A stretch of 64,000 bases of DNA from Anaerohalosphaeraceae bacterium (GTDB taxonomy: Bacteria > Planctomycetota > Phycisphaerae > Sedimentisphaerales > Anaerohalosphaeraceae). Below the pieces are notes generated by a model. That model was given only the letters and a program-made list of their open reading frames with translations, ran no database searches and was not told the origin of the DNA. The position numbers and the translations under genes were made by a program. Positions 1-9,164 of this stretch are shown piece after piece (position 1 is the first letter of the stretch; every line of letters starts with the position of its first letter). The stretch lies in the NCBI GenBank assembly GCA_035378985.1, contig DAOSUR010000001.1:124001-188000 (forward strand), written 5' to 3'.

Positions 1-2
1 TG

Positions 3-332
3 GCCGAGTCCGGCATCTCCGAGGGGTTATGTCTGGTGAACGCGATGCATATTACCTCGTCCGTTTTTATTAATGATGATGAGCCCGGGCTGCATCACGA
101 TTTTGAAGTCTGGCTGGAAAAATTGGCTCCGGAAAAGCCCTATGAGCAGTATCGGCACAATGGTTATGAAGACAACGCGGATGCCCACCTGAAACGCACC
201 ATTATGGGGCGGGAAGTCGTCGTGGCCGTCACCAAAGGAAAACTGGATTTTGGGCCGTGGGAGCAGATTTTTTACGGGGAATTTGACGGAAAGCGCCGCA
301 AACGTGTTCTTGTAAAAATCATCGGTGAATAA
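3..332 (+). CDS. yjbQ: YjbQ family protein (secondary thiamine-phosphate synthase type), 5' end outside window
   Basis: The open frame runs in from the left edge, so the N-terminus is missing. The visible 109 residues carry the family's most conserved blocks: LVNAMHITSSVFINDDE, LHHDFEVWLEKLAP, YRHNGYEDNADAHLKR and the C-terminal GPWEQIFYGEFDG followed by KRVLVKIIGE. This is the UPF0047/YjbQ family of small cytoplasmic proteins. E. coli YjbQ has weak thiamine-phosphate synthase activity, but the physiological role is unsettled. The clustered His residues (HIT, LHH, RHN, AHL) are probably the metal or substrate site. The stop overlaps the next gene's GTG start by 8 bases, which suggests co-transcription. 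Confidence 0.93.
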   Translation, partial: AESGISEGLCLVNAMHITSSVFINDDEPGLHHDFEVWLEKLAPEKPYEQYRHNGYEDNADAHLKRTIMGREVVVAVTKGKLDFGPWEQIFYGEFDGKRRKRVLVKIIGE

Positions 333-966
333 GGCGACTGGAGTGCTCCTTTCTTTTCTCATTCAGACTGTTGTAATTTCGCTGTCAGGCGTGATGGCAC
401 CGGGGCCGGTTACCACGGCCACGCTGGCTCAGGGCAGCCGAAATCGCTGGGCCGGAACGCTGATTGCATTTGGGCACGGAATCCTGGAGATTCCCCTGAT
501 TTTTCTGCTGATGCTCGGACTCGCCGCTGTTTTTGAATATCCTTTGACACGAACCGCAATCGGTATCGCTGGAGGTCTTTTTTTGATTTGGATGAGTTTC
601 GGGATGCTTCGGGAAATCCGAAAACCGGATTTCAATCCGCAGGCCGTCTCCAGCCGCGGGCCGCTGATGACCGGATTTTTCCTCTCGGCCACAAATCCCT
701 ATTTTCTCTTCTGGTGGGTCAGCGTAGGGCTAAACCTGGCCTGGAGGGCTCAGGCGATAGGATGGTCTGCTCTTGTACTCTTTGCGGTCGTCCACTGGGC
801 TTGTGATTTGGTCTGGCTGACGATTTTAGCATTCAGTGCCTTTTACGGAGCCAATCTGCTGAGCCGGCGAAATCAGAAATGGATTCTGGCGTTTTGTGCG
901 CTGGCACTGGCCGGATTCGGCATCCGGTTTCTTCTTGATGCCTTTTACTCTGACTTTTCCTCCTGA
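325..966 (+). CDS. LysE-family amino-acid exporter
   Basis: This 213-residue inner-membrane protein has about six hydrophobic segments. The LysE/RhtB signature lies near the N-terminus (SGVMAPGPVTTATLAQGSRN, then GTLIAFGHGILEIPLIF). The family exports amino acids or other small metabolites using the proton gradient; the substrate cannot be read from sequence. The chosen GTG start lies inside the last codons of yjbQ (8-base overlap), implying translational coupling. Other starts downstream would cut into the first membrane helix. The 3' end overlaps the convergent YihY gene by 22 bases. Confidence 0.88.
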   Translation: MNKATGVLLSFLIQTVVISLSGVMAPGPVTTATLAQGSRNRWAGTLIAFGHGILEIPLIFLLMLGLAAVFEYPLTRTAIGIAGGLFLIWMSFGMLREIRKPDFNPQAVSSRGPLMTGFFLSATNPYFLFWWVSVGLNLAWRAQAIGWSALVLFAVVHWACDLVWLTILAFSAFYGANLLSRRNQKWILAFCALALAGFGIRFLLDAFYSDFSS

Positions 967-2351
967 AGCGGCTGGGTTTTGAGTTCCTCCTTGTGAAACG
1001 GTTCGAGTACATCCTTAAGGGTGTACTGTGCCAGAGTCTGCCGGATTTTTTCAAAAACGCCGACAATCTTGGGGTTGTGAATCGGGTCGGCCTGTCCATA
1101 ACTGAGTGAATCGACCACCCGGCTGATATCAGCCAGCGTGATATGAGCCCCGTCGGTGGAGGGCACATATCCCTGAACCGGCTCATTGGTATGGCACAAA
1201 AGGCCGCCCTTGACCAGATGGTCCAGCAGCCGACGCGCCACCTCAACCGGCATTTCCAGATTGGCGGCCACCTGCTCAACACTGACAGGCAGCTCTTCCT
1301 TCTGTTCAAAAACCCGCAGGACAAATTCGACCATTCGCGTGACAGTCTGATCATTGGCCAAAAAACAGACATCAGACGTCCGCTGCGCCCGGGCCAATTC
1401 AGCCGCATCGAGAGTGCGCAGGTGCTGGACGGCATAGGTCAGCTGAAGACCAAATAAAATGAAAATCCATGTCCAGTAAATCCAAAAAACCGTCAGTGGG
1501 ATGATTCCCAAAATCCCCCAGACGGCGTTAAAAGGCACAAATCTTGTCACGTATAAGCCGAACAGAAACTTGGCTGTCGTCCAGAGAACTGCTGCGATGA
1601 CGGCTCCCCACAGAGCCGCGGAAGGGCGAACAGATGTGTTGGGGAGCATATAATAGAGAAAGAAAAAAAGCAGAACACTGATGAGAAAAGGCAAAACGGG
1701 CTGAATATAGCGGATGAAGCCCTGATGAACCCCTTTCATCAGCATAAATTGAGTACTCAGATGGATTCCGAGTCCCAGCAGAAGCGGACCGAGGGTGAGA
1801 AGCGACCAGTAATTGACCATTCTTTTCAGGAAAGAGCGGCCTGTCGGGACTCGGTAGATGACATTAAAGGCCTTTTCGACGGTTGACAGCAAACCAATAG
1901 CAGCATACACCACAAGCAAACCGCTGACAATGCCGATTGCTCCTGTGTTCAACCGTCCAAGATAGTGATCGGTCAATTCATCCAGTTTTTCAGCCACGCT
2001 GATTTTGGGGGGAACTTGACCGTTAGGACGCGGCCCGGTCACTTTATCCGTCGGATACTCCAGACGCGTCAAATTCATTTGCTCATAGACAAAGGCCCTG
2101 ACCTTGGCGCTTACATCGCGATAAGCCGGAAACATCTGAAAAATCATCAGCATCACGATGGCCGCAGGTACCAGGCCGAAGATGGTATAGTAAGACAGGG
2201 CCGCCGCCTGCGTGCCGAATCGGTTGACGCGAAGCAGACGGATGCAATGCCGCCAAATGCGAACCTGGAAAACAAGAAATCGTGCCCAGCGGCCCAACTC
2301 TTCCACAGGCAATGTAAACCACCGCCTGAACCCCGGAAAGACGGATTTCAT
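945..2351 (-). CDS. YihY/BrkB family inner-membrane protein
   Basis: This 468-residue protein has six strongly hydrophobic helices between about residues 45 and 300. It opens with the family motif AAALSYYTIFGLVPAAIVML and includes GIVSGLLVVYAAIGLLSTVEKAFN and TVFWIYWTWIFILFGLQL. These mark the YihY/BrkB family, once misnamed RNase BN, which is a membrane family of unknown activity. The last 170 residues are cytoplasmic and look like a winged-helix MarR/Rrf2-type fold (VEQVAANLEMPVEVARRLLDHL), a known extension in the family. The ATG shares the ATGA overlap with the upstream AsmA-like gene, so the two are co-translated. Confidence 0.88.
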   Translation of the reverse strand: MKSVFPGFRRWFTLPVEELGRWARFLVFQVRIWRHCIRLLRVNRFGTQAAALSYYTIFGLVPAAIVMLMIFQMFPAYRDVSAKVRAFVYEQMNLTRLEYPTDKVTGPRPNGQVPPKISVAEKLDELTDHYLGRLNTGAIGIVSGLLVVYAAIGLLSTVEKAFNVIYRVPTGRSFLKRMVNYWSLLTLGPLLLGLGIHLSTQFMLMKGVHQGFIRYIQPVLPFLISVLLFFFLYYMLPNTSVRPSAALWGAVIAAVLWTTAKFLFGLYVTRFVPFNAVWGILGIIPLTVFWIYWTWIFILFGLQLTYAVQHLRTLDAAELARAQRTSDVCFLANDQTVTRMVEFVLRVFEQKEELPVSVEQVAANLEMPVEVARRLLDHLVKGGLLCHTNEPVQGYVPSTDGAHITLADISRVVDSLSYGQADPIHNPKIVGVFEKIRQTLAQYTLKDVLEPFHKEELKTQPLQEEKSE

Positions 2352-4960
2352 TTTAGAACTTCCTTCAAGAAGATTCTGCCCAGATTCAGCTGGAGAACTT
2401 TACCCCAATCAACCTGGGGCTTGTCAATCGTACCGCCGACGGACAGTACGATTCGATCAGCAGGGTCCTCGCCGGAACGGACGGACTGTCCGCCGAGTGT
2501 CCAGGGCATTTTCATTTCCATCCGAAGCCGCCGGTCAAGCCCGATTTGACCTGAAAAAACGACCGGATTTTTTCCGACATCCAACCGCATATTCTGATAG
2601 GAAATTACCTCTTTTTCCAGCGACAGTGCGGTCGGATGAAGCGTCAGAACAACCGATGGGTCACTGCCGAGTACAGTAAGCAGCTCTTTGAGAAATCCAT
2701 CCGATCGCATCGTCATCTGGCTGAGGGCCAGAACGGATTTCATTTTCAACAGGTCTTTTCGAGCAGCACCGAGCGGCAGCACCAGTTCCTCACAGGAAAA
2801 ATCCGCAATGCCGGAAACACGGCTGGCTCCGGCAAACAATGGGTTGACGTATTCAAGGAGATTTCGCGTCAGTTCATCGTTGATTTGTACTTTCTCAAGA
2901 ATGGTCATGGGTTTGCGCAGGTGAAAAACCGGCGGTGTACTCTTGAAATCAATATCCCCCGCCAGCCGGAGTATCCCATTGTTCACGGGTGTATCCGACA
3001 AATCGACTGTCGCACTGCCTTTGTCGGCCTTCAGTTTCAGCTCCGCAGCTCCAATCTGCAGTCCTTTATAAGCTGCTTTTTGAAAGCCGAATGAGCCATT
3101 GGCTGCAAGGGTCTGCCAGTCGAAGCCCTTTTGGGTTTTGCTGACGGTAAAATCGAATTGGTCATTCCGTTTTCCCTCGAGCATCAATTCATCGGGGAGA
3201 AAAGGGCCAAGCAGCGCCGACACCTCCTTTAAATCATATTCGGCCTGAGCCTTTCCGACAATTTGAGTCTTGTCCGGAGTATCTGTCTGCTGGAGACTGC
3301 CGCGCAGCCGAATCGCGTCGCTATTCAGTTCAAAATCCTTCAGATGGCGAAGCTCATTCTTTCTAAGGTCCCAGAGCACATCGGCCTTCAGGGTAATCTG
3401 TCGGCTGATGAACGGTTCTAAACCGGGTTTGCTGACGGTCAGATTCTCTGCCGCCGTCGAAGCGGTCAAAATTCGAAGGGTCCCGTCTTTCATTTCGATT
3501 CGGGCATCCGGCCGCACAATCCCTGTCATCGAAACATTTGCGGGCAGCGGATAGAAGAATTGAATAACCGGAGCGGCATGCTTGAGGTCCAAGCTTCCGG
3601 TCAGAGCCGATTCCGCCTGGATTTCGGGCTTGCTCCAGTCCAGCTTTGTCTCCGCAATCCGGAGAGTGCCGAGGGGCTGGGCGGACAGAACCGCCTGGCG
3701 GATGCTTGCGGATTTGGAATCCAAAAGAACCGTTAGGTCATAATCCTGTGATACCTCCGAAAAGGCGATGGACTTGTCAGCCTGTCGGACGGAAAACTCC
3801 CGGATGCTGACCTGTCCGGCGGCCTGAAGGGCATTTTGCTGCCGCAGAAGCTTGCCGTTTGCCGAGAGAAATCCGGCCGCCTGATATCCTTTCCAGTCCG
3901 CCAAAGAAGCGGTGAACGTCTGCACCTGGGCCAAATCAGCCGTTAAGGTATATTCGAGAGCATTCAGGCCCCCCTTTCCGGACAAACGGCAGAAGGAAGA
4001 TTCGATTTCCAACTGCTCAATCAGCCAATCCGATGCCTGCGTAGAAAGACGGGCGCGGGCCTTGAGCGGCTGTTCGAGCCGAATGGTACGGCCTTCATAG
4101 ACCTGCTCGAAACCGCTCAGGTCAGCTGAAAGCTGAAGATTTTGTATCTGTCCATTGGTAATTTTGGCACTTGCTGTTCCGTTCAGGGTTCCGGTTAATT
4201 GGACATCTTTGCCCGCCAGGGCCAGCAGAGGTGCCAGACTGCCCAGGGAGAGAGAATGAATTTCCGCATCAAACTGACCGCTCAGGCCGGCCAATCCCGT
4301 CCCAGAGGAAAAAACAAGCTCCCGCCCTTTGGCCTGGAGGGTGCCCTGCTGCTTCCCATCTCCAATGTCCATAGAGACAGACACGGCGGACTCTGCGCCG
4401 GCCTTGTTCAGAACAACCGTGGAAGCCAGATTGCGAACATGGAGCTGCATCGGCGGCAGACCATCAGGACGGGCCTGCTCGAGAACGGCCTGACCCTGTC
4501 GGATCTCCAGTTCAACAGGGCCAATCCGATAGACAGGGGACGGCGAGCTCTTTTGCGGATGCTCTGATTTCTGCGGGGCGGTCGATAAGGCGACCGGTCT
4601 TTTCATCTGAAGAAGAGGACCCTCCACTACCGCATCGGTAAGAGCAATACGTCCGGCAAGCAGAGCCAGCCATCGGGGACGGGCCTTCAGAGAAGCAATG
4701 CGAACCTGGGTGTCTCCGGAGGCATCCTGCCAGACAAGATTTTGCAGCCGGACGCCGCTGAACCAGCCGAGCGACAAATCCTCCGCCGTCAGCTTTCCAT
4801 CCATAGAACGATTCAATCGCTTAAAAAGAAAAGAAGTGCCGGTTCGAGTGGACAGAAGCGACGGAAGGAAAGCAACCAATACAAAAACAATTCCCAACCC
4901 TATCGCCGTCCAAAGCCCGATTCGCCTGACAGACTTTTTCCGCTGCTTCGGGTCAGTCAT
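2348..4960 (-). CDS. Large AsmA/TamB-like single-pass membrane protein
   Basis: This 870-residue protein has one N-terminal membrane helix (residues about 14-34, IGLWTAIGLGIVFVLVAFLPSL). A long periplasmic part follows, made of alternating beta strands with many 'SLxLGxL / LxGTLNGTASAKI / LRGSLQQTD' segments. That layout matches AsmA-like proteins, which bridge the envelope and are thought to move lipids or to help outer-membrane assembly. The assignment rests on architecture, since no short signature motif exists. The gene lies 67 bases after frr and overlaps yihY by 4 bases (ATGA), so it probably sits at the distal end of the rpsB-frr transcript. A GGGAG sequence lies 9 bases before the ATG. 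Confidence 0.72.
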   Translation of the reverse strand: MTDPKQRKKSVRRIGLWTAIGLGIVFVLVAFLPSLLSTRTGTSFLFKRLNRSMDGKLTAEDLSLGWFSGVRLQNLVWQDASGDTQVRIASLKARPRWLALLAGRIALTDAVVEGPLLQMKRPVALSTAPQKSEHPQKSSPSPVYRIGPVELEIRQGQAVLEQARPDGLPPMQLHVRNLASTVVLNKAGAESAVSVSMDIGDGKQQGTLQAKGRELVFSSGTGLAGLSGQFDAEIHSLSLGSLAPLLALAGKDVQLTGTLNGTASAKITNGQIQNLQLSADLSGFEQVYEGRTIRLEQPLKARARLSTQASDWLIEQLEIESSFCRLSGKGGLNALEYTLTADLAQVQTFTASLADWKGYQAAGFLSANGKLLRQQNALQAAGQVSIREFSVRQADKSIAFSEVSQDYDLTVLLDSKSASIRQAVLSAQPLGTLRIAETKLDWSKPEIQAESALTGSLDLKHAAPVIQFFYPLPANVSMTGIVRPDARIEMKDGTLRILTASTAAENLTVSKPGLEPFISRQITLKADVLWDLRKNELRHLKDFELNSDAIRLRGSLQQTDTPDKTQIVGKAQAEYDLKEVSALLGPFLPDELMLEGKRNDQFDFTVSKTQKGFDWQTLAANGSFGFQKAAYKGLQIGAAELKLKADKGSATVDLSDTPVNNGILRLAGDIDFKSTPPVFHLRKPMTILEKVQINDELTRNLLEYVNPLFAGASRVSGIADFSCEELVLPLGAARKDLLKMKSVLALSQMTMRSDGFLKELLTVLGSDPSVVLTLHPTALSLEKEVISYQNMRLDVGKNPVVFSGQIGLDRRLRMEMKMPWTLGGQSVRSGEDPADRIVLSVGGTIDKPQVDWGKVLQLNLGRIFLKEVLK

Positions 4961-5027
4961 AAGAGATATCTCCCAAAAAAGAAACGTTTCCGGGAAAAAA
5001 CAAAAAACGATGACGTTCTTTTAATAA

Positions 5028-5588
5028 CTATTCGGACAAAATTTCGCGAGATTTGGTCTCGATGATTTCATCAACCTGCTCAATATGTTTCTTGGTCAGG
5101 TCCTCGATTTCTTTTTTGCCCCGGTCACGGTCGTCTTCCGTAATAGTTTTTTTCTTCTCTTCGTCTTCGAGAGATTTGATGGCATCACGACGGATGTTGC
5201 GAATGGTGACCTTGACTTTTTCACCCATTTGCTTGACCTGCTGAACAATCTGCTTGCGTCGTTCCTCGCTGAGCGGAGGCAGATTCAGGCGAATAGTCTT
5301 TCCGTCCACCAGCGGGGCCAGACTCAGTTCGCTGGCCCTGATGGCCTTCTCAATCTCTTTCAGGCAGGAAGGGTCAAACGGTTTGATGACAATCGAAGAA
5401 GCATCCGGTACCGCAATGGTCGCCAGCTGTTTGAGCGGAGTGGGGGCTCCATAATACTCCACCGTGAGGTGTTCCACCAGACCGGGCGAAGCTCGTCCGG
5501 TCCGCACCGCCCGCAGTTCACTTTTCAGAAAATCGATGGATTTGTGCATATTCTTTTCGTGTTCAGAAACGATCTGTTTTGTCGTCAT
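5028..5588 (-). CDS. frr: Ribosome recycling factor
   Basis: The 186-residue product matches the usual RRF length of about 185. It contains the conserved RTGRASPGLVEHLTVEYYG segment near residues 30-48, the PLKQLATIAVPDA strand and the C-terminal helix bundle with RNIRRDAIKSLE. RRF and EF-G split post-termination ribosomes into subunits. The start chosen is ATG at 5588 (MTTKQIVSEH), with GGGGAAAG just upstream. The frame is open 22 codons further, but that extension has no family counterpart. It is the fourth gene of the conserved rpsB-tsf-pyrH-frr order, 58 bases after pyrH. Confidence 0.97.
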   Translation of the reverse strand: MTTKQIVSEHEKNMHKSIDFLKSELRAVRTGRASPGLVEHLTVEYYGAPTPLKQLATIAVPDASSIVIKPFDPSCLKEIEKAIRASELSLAPLVDGKTIRLNLPPLSEERRKQIVQQVKQMGEKVKVTIRNIRRDAIKSLEDEEKKKTITEDDRDRGKKEIEDLTKKHIEQVDEIIETKSREILSE

Positions 5589-5646
5589 AGATGCTTTCCC
5601 CTTTCCTTCTTGTCTATTCTCGGTCTGAGCCGTCGGCCTCAGACGT

Positions 5647-6366
5647 TCAATCACTGATTAAGGTTCCAACCTGTTCACCCCGAAGGGCTTTTGTGATATG
5701 GCCGTCCCGGAAGAAATTCAGGACAACAATCGGAATATGATTTTCCCAGCACAAACTTACGGCGGACGGGTCCATCACCTTCAGATTCTGCTGTAGAACC
5801 TGATGATAGGTCATCCGCTCGATGAGCTGAGCGTTTGGATTGGTCTTGGGGTCGTCGGTATAAACGCCGTCCACCTTGGTGGCTTTAATCATCAGTTCAG
5901 CGCCCAACTCAGCCGCCCGCAGGGCCGCACAGGTATCCGTAGAGAAGAAGGGATTGCCGGTTCCCCCAGCAAGAATAGCCACCCGCCCCCGCTCCAGATG
6001 ACGAAGGGCCCGCCGCCGAATGAACGGCTCACAGATAGCCGATACCTCGATGGCACTGAGCACCCGGGTCGGCTGGCCTTCTTTTTCGAGAATTTCCTGC
6101 AGAGCACAGGCATTAATCACCGTTGCCAGCATGCCCATATAATCGGCGGTCGTTCGGGGAATATGGCTTTTTCGCGAAAACGAAGGTCCCCGCAGGAAAT
6201 TTCCGCCGCCGACGACAATGGCCACCTGGGGCCCGAGTTTGCAGATGCGAATGATTCGATCTGCAATGGCCTCGAGGGCCTCACCGTCAATTCCGAAACC
6301 ATCGGGTTTGCAGAAACTTTCCCCTGACAATTTCAGCAAAATTCGTTTGTACCGTATCTCGCTCAT
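5647..6366 (-). CDS. pyrH: UMP kinase
   Basis: The 239-residue product has the amino-acid-kinase fold hallmarks: KRILLKLSGES at the start, the glycine loop VVGGGNFLRG, DYMGMLATVINACALQ, and the nucleotide site GGTGNPFFSTDTCAALRAAE. It phosphorylates UMP to UDP in pyrimidine biosynthesis. Two in-frame ATGs lie three codons apart (6372 and 6366). AAGGA lies 5 bases before the second one (MSEIRYKR), which was therefore chosen. The open frame reaches 6549, but that part is not family-like. It sits between tsf and frr in the usual order. Confidence 0.97.
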   Translation of the reverse strand: MSEIRYKRILLKLSGESFCKPDGFGIDGEALEAIADRIIRICKLGPQVAIVVGGGNFLRGPSFSRKSHIPRTTADYMGMLATVINACALQEILEKEGQPTRVLSAIEVSAICEPFIRRRALRHLERGRVAILAGGTGNPFFSTDTCAALRAAELGAELMIKATKVDGVYTDDPKTNPNAQLIERMTYHQVLQQNLKVMDPSAVSLCWENHIPIVVLNFFRDGHITKALRGEQVGTLISD

Positions 6367-6451
6367 ACCCATCCTTGCTGCCGCCTGTCCAGGCGGGATG
6401 TAAAAAAGGCATCGGAAACCTGCGTTTACGATGCCTGATAGAACCGGCTGT

Positions 6452-7312
6452 TTATCCGATTTCGAATCGGACAAACCGCTTGATTTTTGCCCGACCGCCC
6501 GCCGCACGAGCCGCCTCATTGAGTACTTCGCTGACGGTTTTGCTGTCATCTTTCACAAAGGGCTGTTCGAGCAGGCAGTTTTCCTTAAGGAACTTGGCAA
6601 TCTTGCCCTCCACAATCTTTTCGACCATGTTGGCGGGCTTGTTTTTAACCTGTTCGGCTGCAATCCGCCGTTCCTGTTCAAGAATCGAAGGGGACACGGA
6701 ATCCCTATCCACGGCTATCGGCTTAATAGCCGTAATATGCATGGCAATTTCATTCGCCAACTGCCGGAGAGCCGCTGCGGTCTGGTCGGAATCGGTTTCA
6801 ATCTCTACCATGGCACCGGTTTTCTCGTTGAAATGCACATAGGAGCCGAGCAGCCCGCTGCCGGCAATCGTATAACGGGCAAAGTCTCCGATTTCGATTT
6901 TTTCACCGATTTTGCTGACCGCTTCTGTAAGAATATCGGAGAATTTTCTGCCGGCCACTTCGATGTCCATCAGGTCCTGAGGGCTTGCCTGGGCATCCGC
7001 CTTCAGGGCACACTCGCCGAGTTTTTCGCACGCAGCCAAAAAATCGTCGTTTTTCGCAACAAAATCCGTTTCGCAGCAAAGAGTAACCATCGCCATCGAA
7101 CGTCCGTCGCTGCTCTTTCGGCAAATCAGCCGGCCCTGCGTGGTTTCTCGTCCGGCCCGCTTCTGCAGAGTGGCCAGGCCTTTCTTGCGAAGCAGCTCCA
7201 TTGCCGCTTCAAAATCCCCATTGGTTTCTTCGAGGGCCTTCTTGCAGTCCATCATTCCCTGGCCGCTGGCCTTGCGAAGTTTCATAACTGCTGCTGCTGA
7301 TATCTCCGCCAT
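6452..7312 (-). CDS. tsf: Translation elongation factor Ts
   Basis: The 286-residue product begins with the UBA-like domain typical of EF-Ts (KLRKASGQGMMDCKKALEE), followed by GDFEAAMELLRKKGL. The core contains the ETDFVAKNDDF motif that displaces Mg-GDP from EF-Tu. The second subdomain includes a long insertion-poor C-terminus ending VNEAARAAGGRAKIKRFVRFE. EF-Ts recycles EF-Tu by nucleotide exchange. The start chosen is ATG at 7312, because GGGAG lies 10 bases upstream; a TTG three codons earlier is too close to that site. It lies 87 bases after rpsB. Confidence 0.97.
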   Translation of the reverse strand: MAEISAAAVMKLRKASGQGMMDCKKALEETNGDFEAAMELLRKKGLATLQKRAGRETTQGRLICRKSSDGRSMAMVTLCCETDFVAKNDDFLAACEKLGECALKADAQASPQDLMDIEVAGRKFSDILTEAVSKIGEKIEIGDFARYTIAGSGLLGSYVHFNEKTGAMVEIETDSDQTAAALRQLANEIAMHITAIKPIAVDRDSVSPSILEQERRIAAEQVKNKPANMVEKIVEGKIAKFLKENCLLEQPFVKDDSKTVSEVLNEAARAAGGRAKIKRFVRFEIG

Positions 7313-7399
7313 TTGAGTCAAACTCCCGTTTGATGATCGTCTGTTTTTACCGCTTTTTTGAACCGAATCAAAAACAGCAAAAAAAATGATATTGTCTGA

Positions 7400-8245
7400 T
7401 TATCCGGAATTCTCCGGAGCCGCTGATTCGGAAACAGAAGAAGGATTGTCGGAAGCAACCGTTTCCGGCTCCTCTTCGCCTGCTTCGGCAGCGCTGGCCA
7501 ACACCCGCCGGCGAGACCGGCGGCGGCCGGCTTGAGCTGCTTCGAGCGGCTCACTCGGACGAACAATGGTCTTGCCTTCCGCGACGGCATCCGCCAGCTC
7601 ATTCAGAATGATTTCAATCGCCTTAATCGAATCATCATTGGCCGGAATCACTACATCTACGGTATCCGGGTCGGAATCCGTATCAATAATGCCTATCGTA
7701 GCGATACCCAATTTTCGGGCTTCACGCAAAGCAATATATTCCTTTCTGGCATCCACCACAACAACGGCACCCGGCAGACGATTCATCTTGCGAATACCGG
7801 ACAAATTGCTTCGGATTTTCCGCAATTCTCTTTTCAGGCGAGCCCCCTGCTTTTTGCTCTCTTCTTCCAGACGTCCGGAGGCCTCCATTTCCTCCAGTTC
7901 CTCCAGCCGCTGAAGCCGTGAACGAATGGTTCGGAAATTGGTGAGCGTTCCGCCAAGCCACCGTTCAGTCACATAATGCATTCCGCACCGTTCGGCCGCC
8001 TGCTGAACGGCTTTCTGGGCTTGGCGCTTGGTGCCGACAAAAACCACATCTTTTCCTTCGGAAACCAGTTGGGCAAGGAGCTTTTTGGCTATCAGCAGCC
8101 CCTTTAAGGTTTCCTTAACATTGATAATGTGGATCATCCCGCGTTTTCCGTAGATGTAGGGTTCCATCTTGGGATTCCAGCGGCTGACCCCGTGTCCGAA
8201 ATGTACGCCCGCGCTGATTAATTCGCGAGCCAGTTCCTTATTCAC
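7400..8245 (-). CDS. rpsB: 30S ribosomal protein S2
   Basis: The 281-residue product matches S2 throughout: LISAGVHFGHGVSRWNPKMEPYIYG at residues 11-35, the coiled insert, and LPGAVVVVDARKEYIALREARKLGIATIGIIDTDSDPD near the middle. About 45 extra residues follow the S2 core; they are Arg-rich (GRRRSRRR) and then acidic and Ser-rich. Such low-complexity tails are common in bacterial S2. S2 joins late in 30S assembly and contacts S1. It is the first gene of the operon, and a promoter-like sequence lies about 40 bases upstream. Confidence 0.97.
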   Translation of the reverse strand: MNKELARELISAGVHFGHGVSRWNPKMEPYIYGKRGMIHIINVKETLKGLLIAKKLLAQLVSEGKDVVFVGTKRQAQKAVQQAAERCGMHYVTERWLGGTLTNFRTIRSRLQRLEELEEMEASGRLEEESKKQGARLKRELRKIRSNLSGIRKMNRLPGAVVVVDARKEYIALREARKLGIATIGIIDTDSDPDTVDVVIPANDDSIKAIEIILNELADAVAEGKTIVRPSEPLEAAQAGRRRSRRRVLASAAEAGEEEPETVASDNPSSVSESAAPENSG

Positions 8246-8283
8246 AGAAACTAACCTCCAGATTCTAAAAAACGTTGATTGAA

Positions 8284-8313
8284 ATTATACAAAGACTCTC
8301 TCTGTCTGGTCCA
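8284..8313 (-). promoter_or_regulatory. Probable promoter of the rpsB-tsf-pyrH-frr operon
   Basis: On the minus strand a perfect TATAAT (8284-8289) lies 18 bases after TGGACC (8308-8313). It is 39 bases upstream of the rpsB start, in the right orientation and with no gene between. The -35 match is weak (4 of 6), but the -10 is ideal. Confidence 0.6.
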
Positions 8314-8323
8314 CGAGACCAGA
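8305..8323. promoter_or_regulatory. Perfect inverted repeat over the rpsB -35 region
   Basis: TCTGGTC-CACGA-GACCAGA is a 7-base perfect inverted repeat with a 5-base centre. It overlaps the presumed -35 element of the rpsB promoter. Placement and symmetry suggest an operator for a dimeric regulator. It is not a terminator, as no T-run follows on either strand. If transcription instead starts further upstream, it would form an RNA hairpin in the leader. Confidence 0.4.
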
Positions 8324-8438
8324 AGCACTGTAAGGTAAGGGAAAGACCATTCGGATGTCAAGAATTATCAGAATTTTCCGGCAAATTCTGAAAAAATTTC
8401 GTCGTCTTCAAGTTGCATGTATAAGACATACTGGAGCT

Positions 8439-9155
8439 CTATTGTTTTGTTTCTTTCAGTGCCTCCCCTATTGTTAAGGTCCTTTCATAGAGAGCACGTC
8501 CGATAATTATACCCGAAACACCTATTTTTTTTAGGTTTTTTATATCCTGAATAGTTGTAACCCCACCGGCAGCTACAATCGGAACGGTAACGGCTTTGAC
8601 TAATTCCTCTGTTCGGGCTAAATTAGGGCCGGACAACATCCCATCCTTTTCAATATCGGTATAAATAATAGCGGCAATTGGCAATTGAGAAGCTCGGCGG
8701 GCAAAGTCCAGCAAATTTCCCCCTGTTTCTTTGAGCCACCCTTCGGACGCCACCCGAAATCCTCTCGCATCCAACCCCAACGCCAACCGTTTGGGAAAAA
8801 GATGCACCATTTTTGAAAACCAATCAAAATTGCTAACAGCGCTGGTGCCGATAATCACCCGCTCCAGTCCTAAATCGAGCATCTGCCGGATAGACTCTTC
8901 ATCCCGAAGTCCTCCGCCCAATTCCACTTTCATCGGCAAACGGCTGAGGATTTGTCGGACCACATCGGTATGAAGCGGTCTGCCTTCTTTGGCTCCATCC
9001 AAATCCACAATATGGAGCCATCGGGCCCCCTGAGCGAAAAACTCTTCCGCCTGTTCGAGCGGATTTTCCCGATAGGTAATCTGGTTATCGTATCGGCCCT
9101 GAATCAGACGAACGCATTTACCGCCGCGAAGATCAATTGCGGGCAAAATGTCCAT
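8439..9155 (-). CDS. hisA: HisA: phosphoribosylformimino-AICAR-phosphate isomerase
   Basis: The 238-residue TIM-barrel protein opens with MDILPAIDLRGGKCVRLIQG, where the catalytic Asp sits in AIDLRGG. It carries LHIVDLDGAKEGRP, the VELGGGLRD phosphate loop, YTDIEKDGMLSGPN (second catalytic Asp) and VAAGGVTTIQDI. It performs the Amadori isomerisation at the fourth step of histidine biosynthesis. No other his gene is in the window. It lies 9 bases downstream of the ACT-domain gene and so may be the last gene of the iorA-initiated operon. Confidence 0.96.
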   Translation of the reverse strand: MDILPAIDLRGGKCVRLIQGRYDNQITYRENPLEQAEEFFAQGARWLHIVDLDGAKEGRPLHTDVVRQILSRLPMKVELGGGLRDEESIRQMLDLGLERVIIGTSAVSNFDWFSKMVHLFPKRLALGLDARGFRVASEGWLKETGGNLLDFARRASQLPIAAIIYTDIEKDGMLSGPNLARTEELVKAVTVPIVAAGGVTTIQDIKNLKKIGVSGIIIGRALYERTLTIGEALKETKQ

Positions 9156-9164
9156 ACTTCCCTG

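Noticed and set aside
8305..8323. Hairpin upstream of rpsB as a tRNA arm or terminator
   Set aside because: No cloverleaf can be built around it and no T-run follows.
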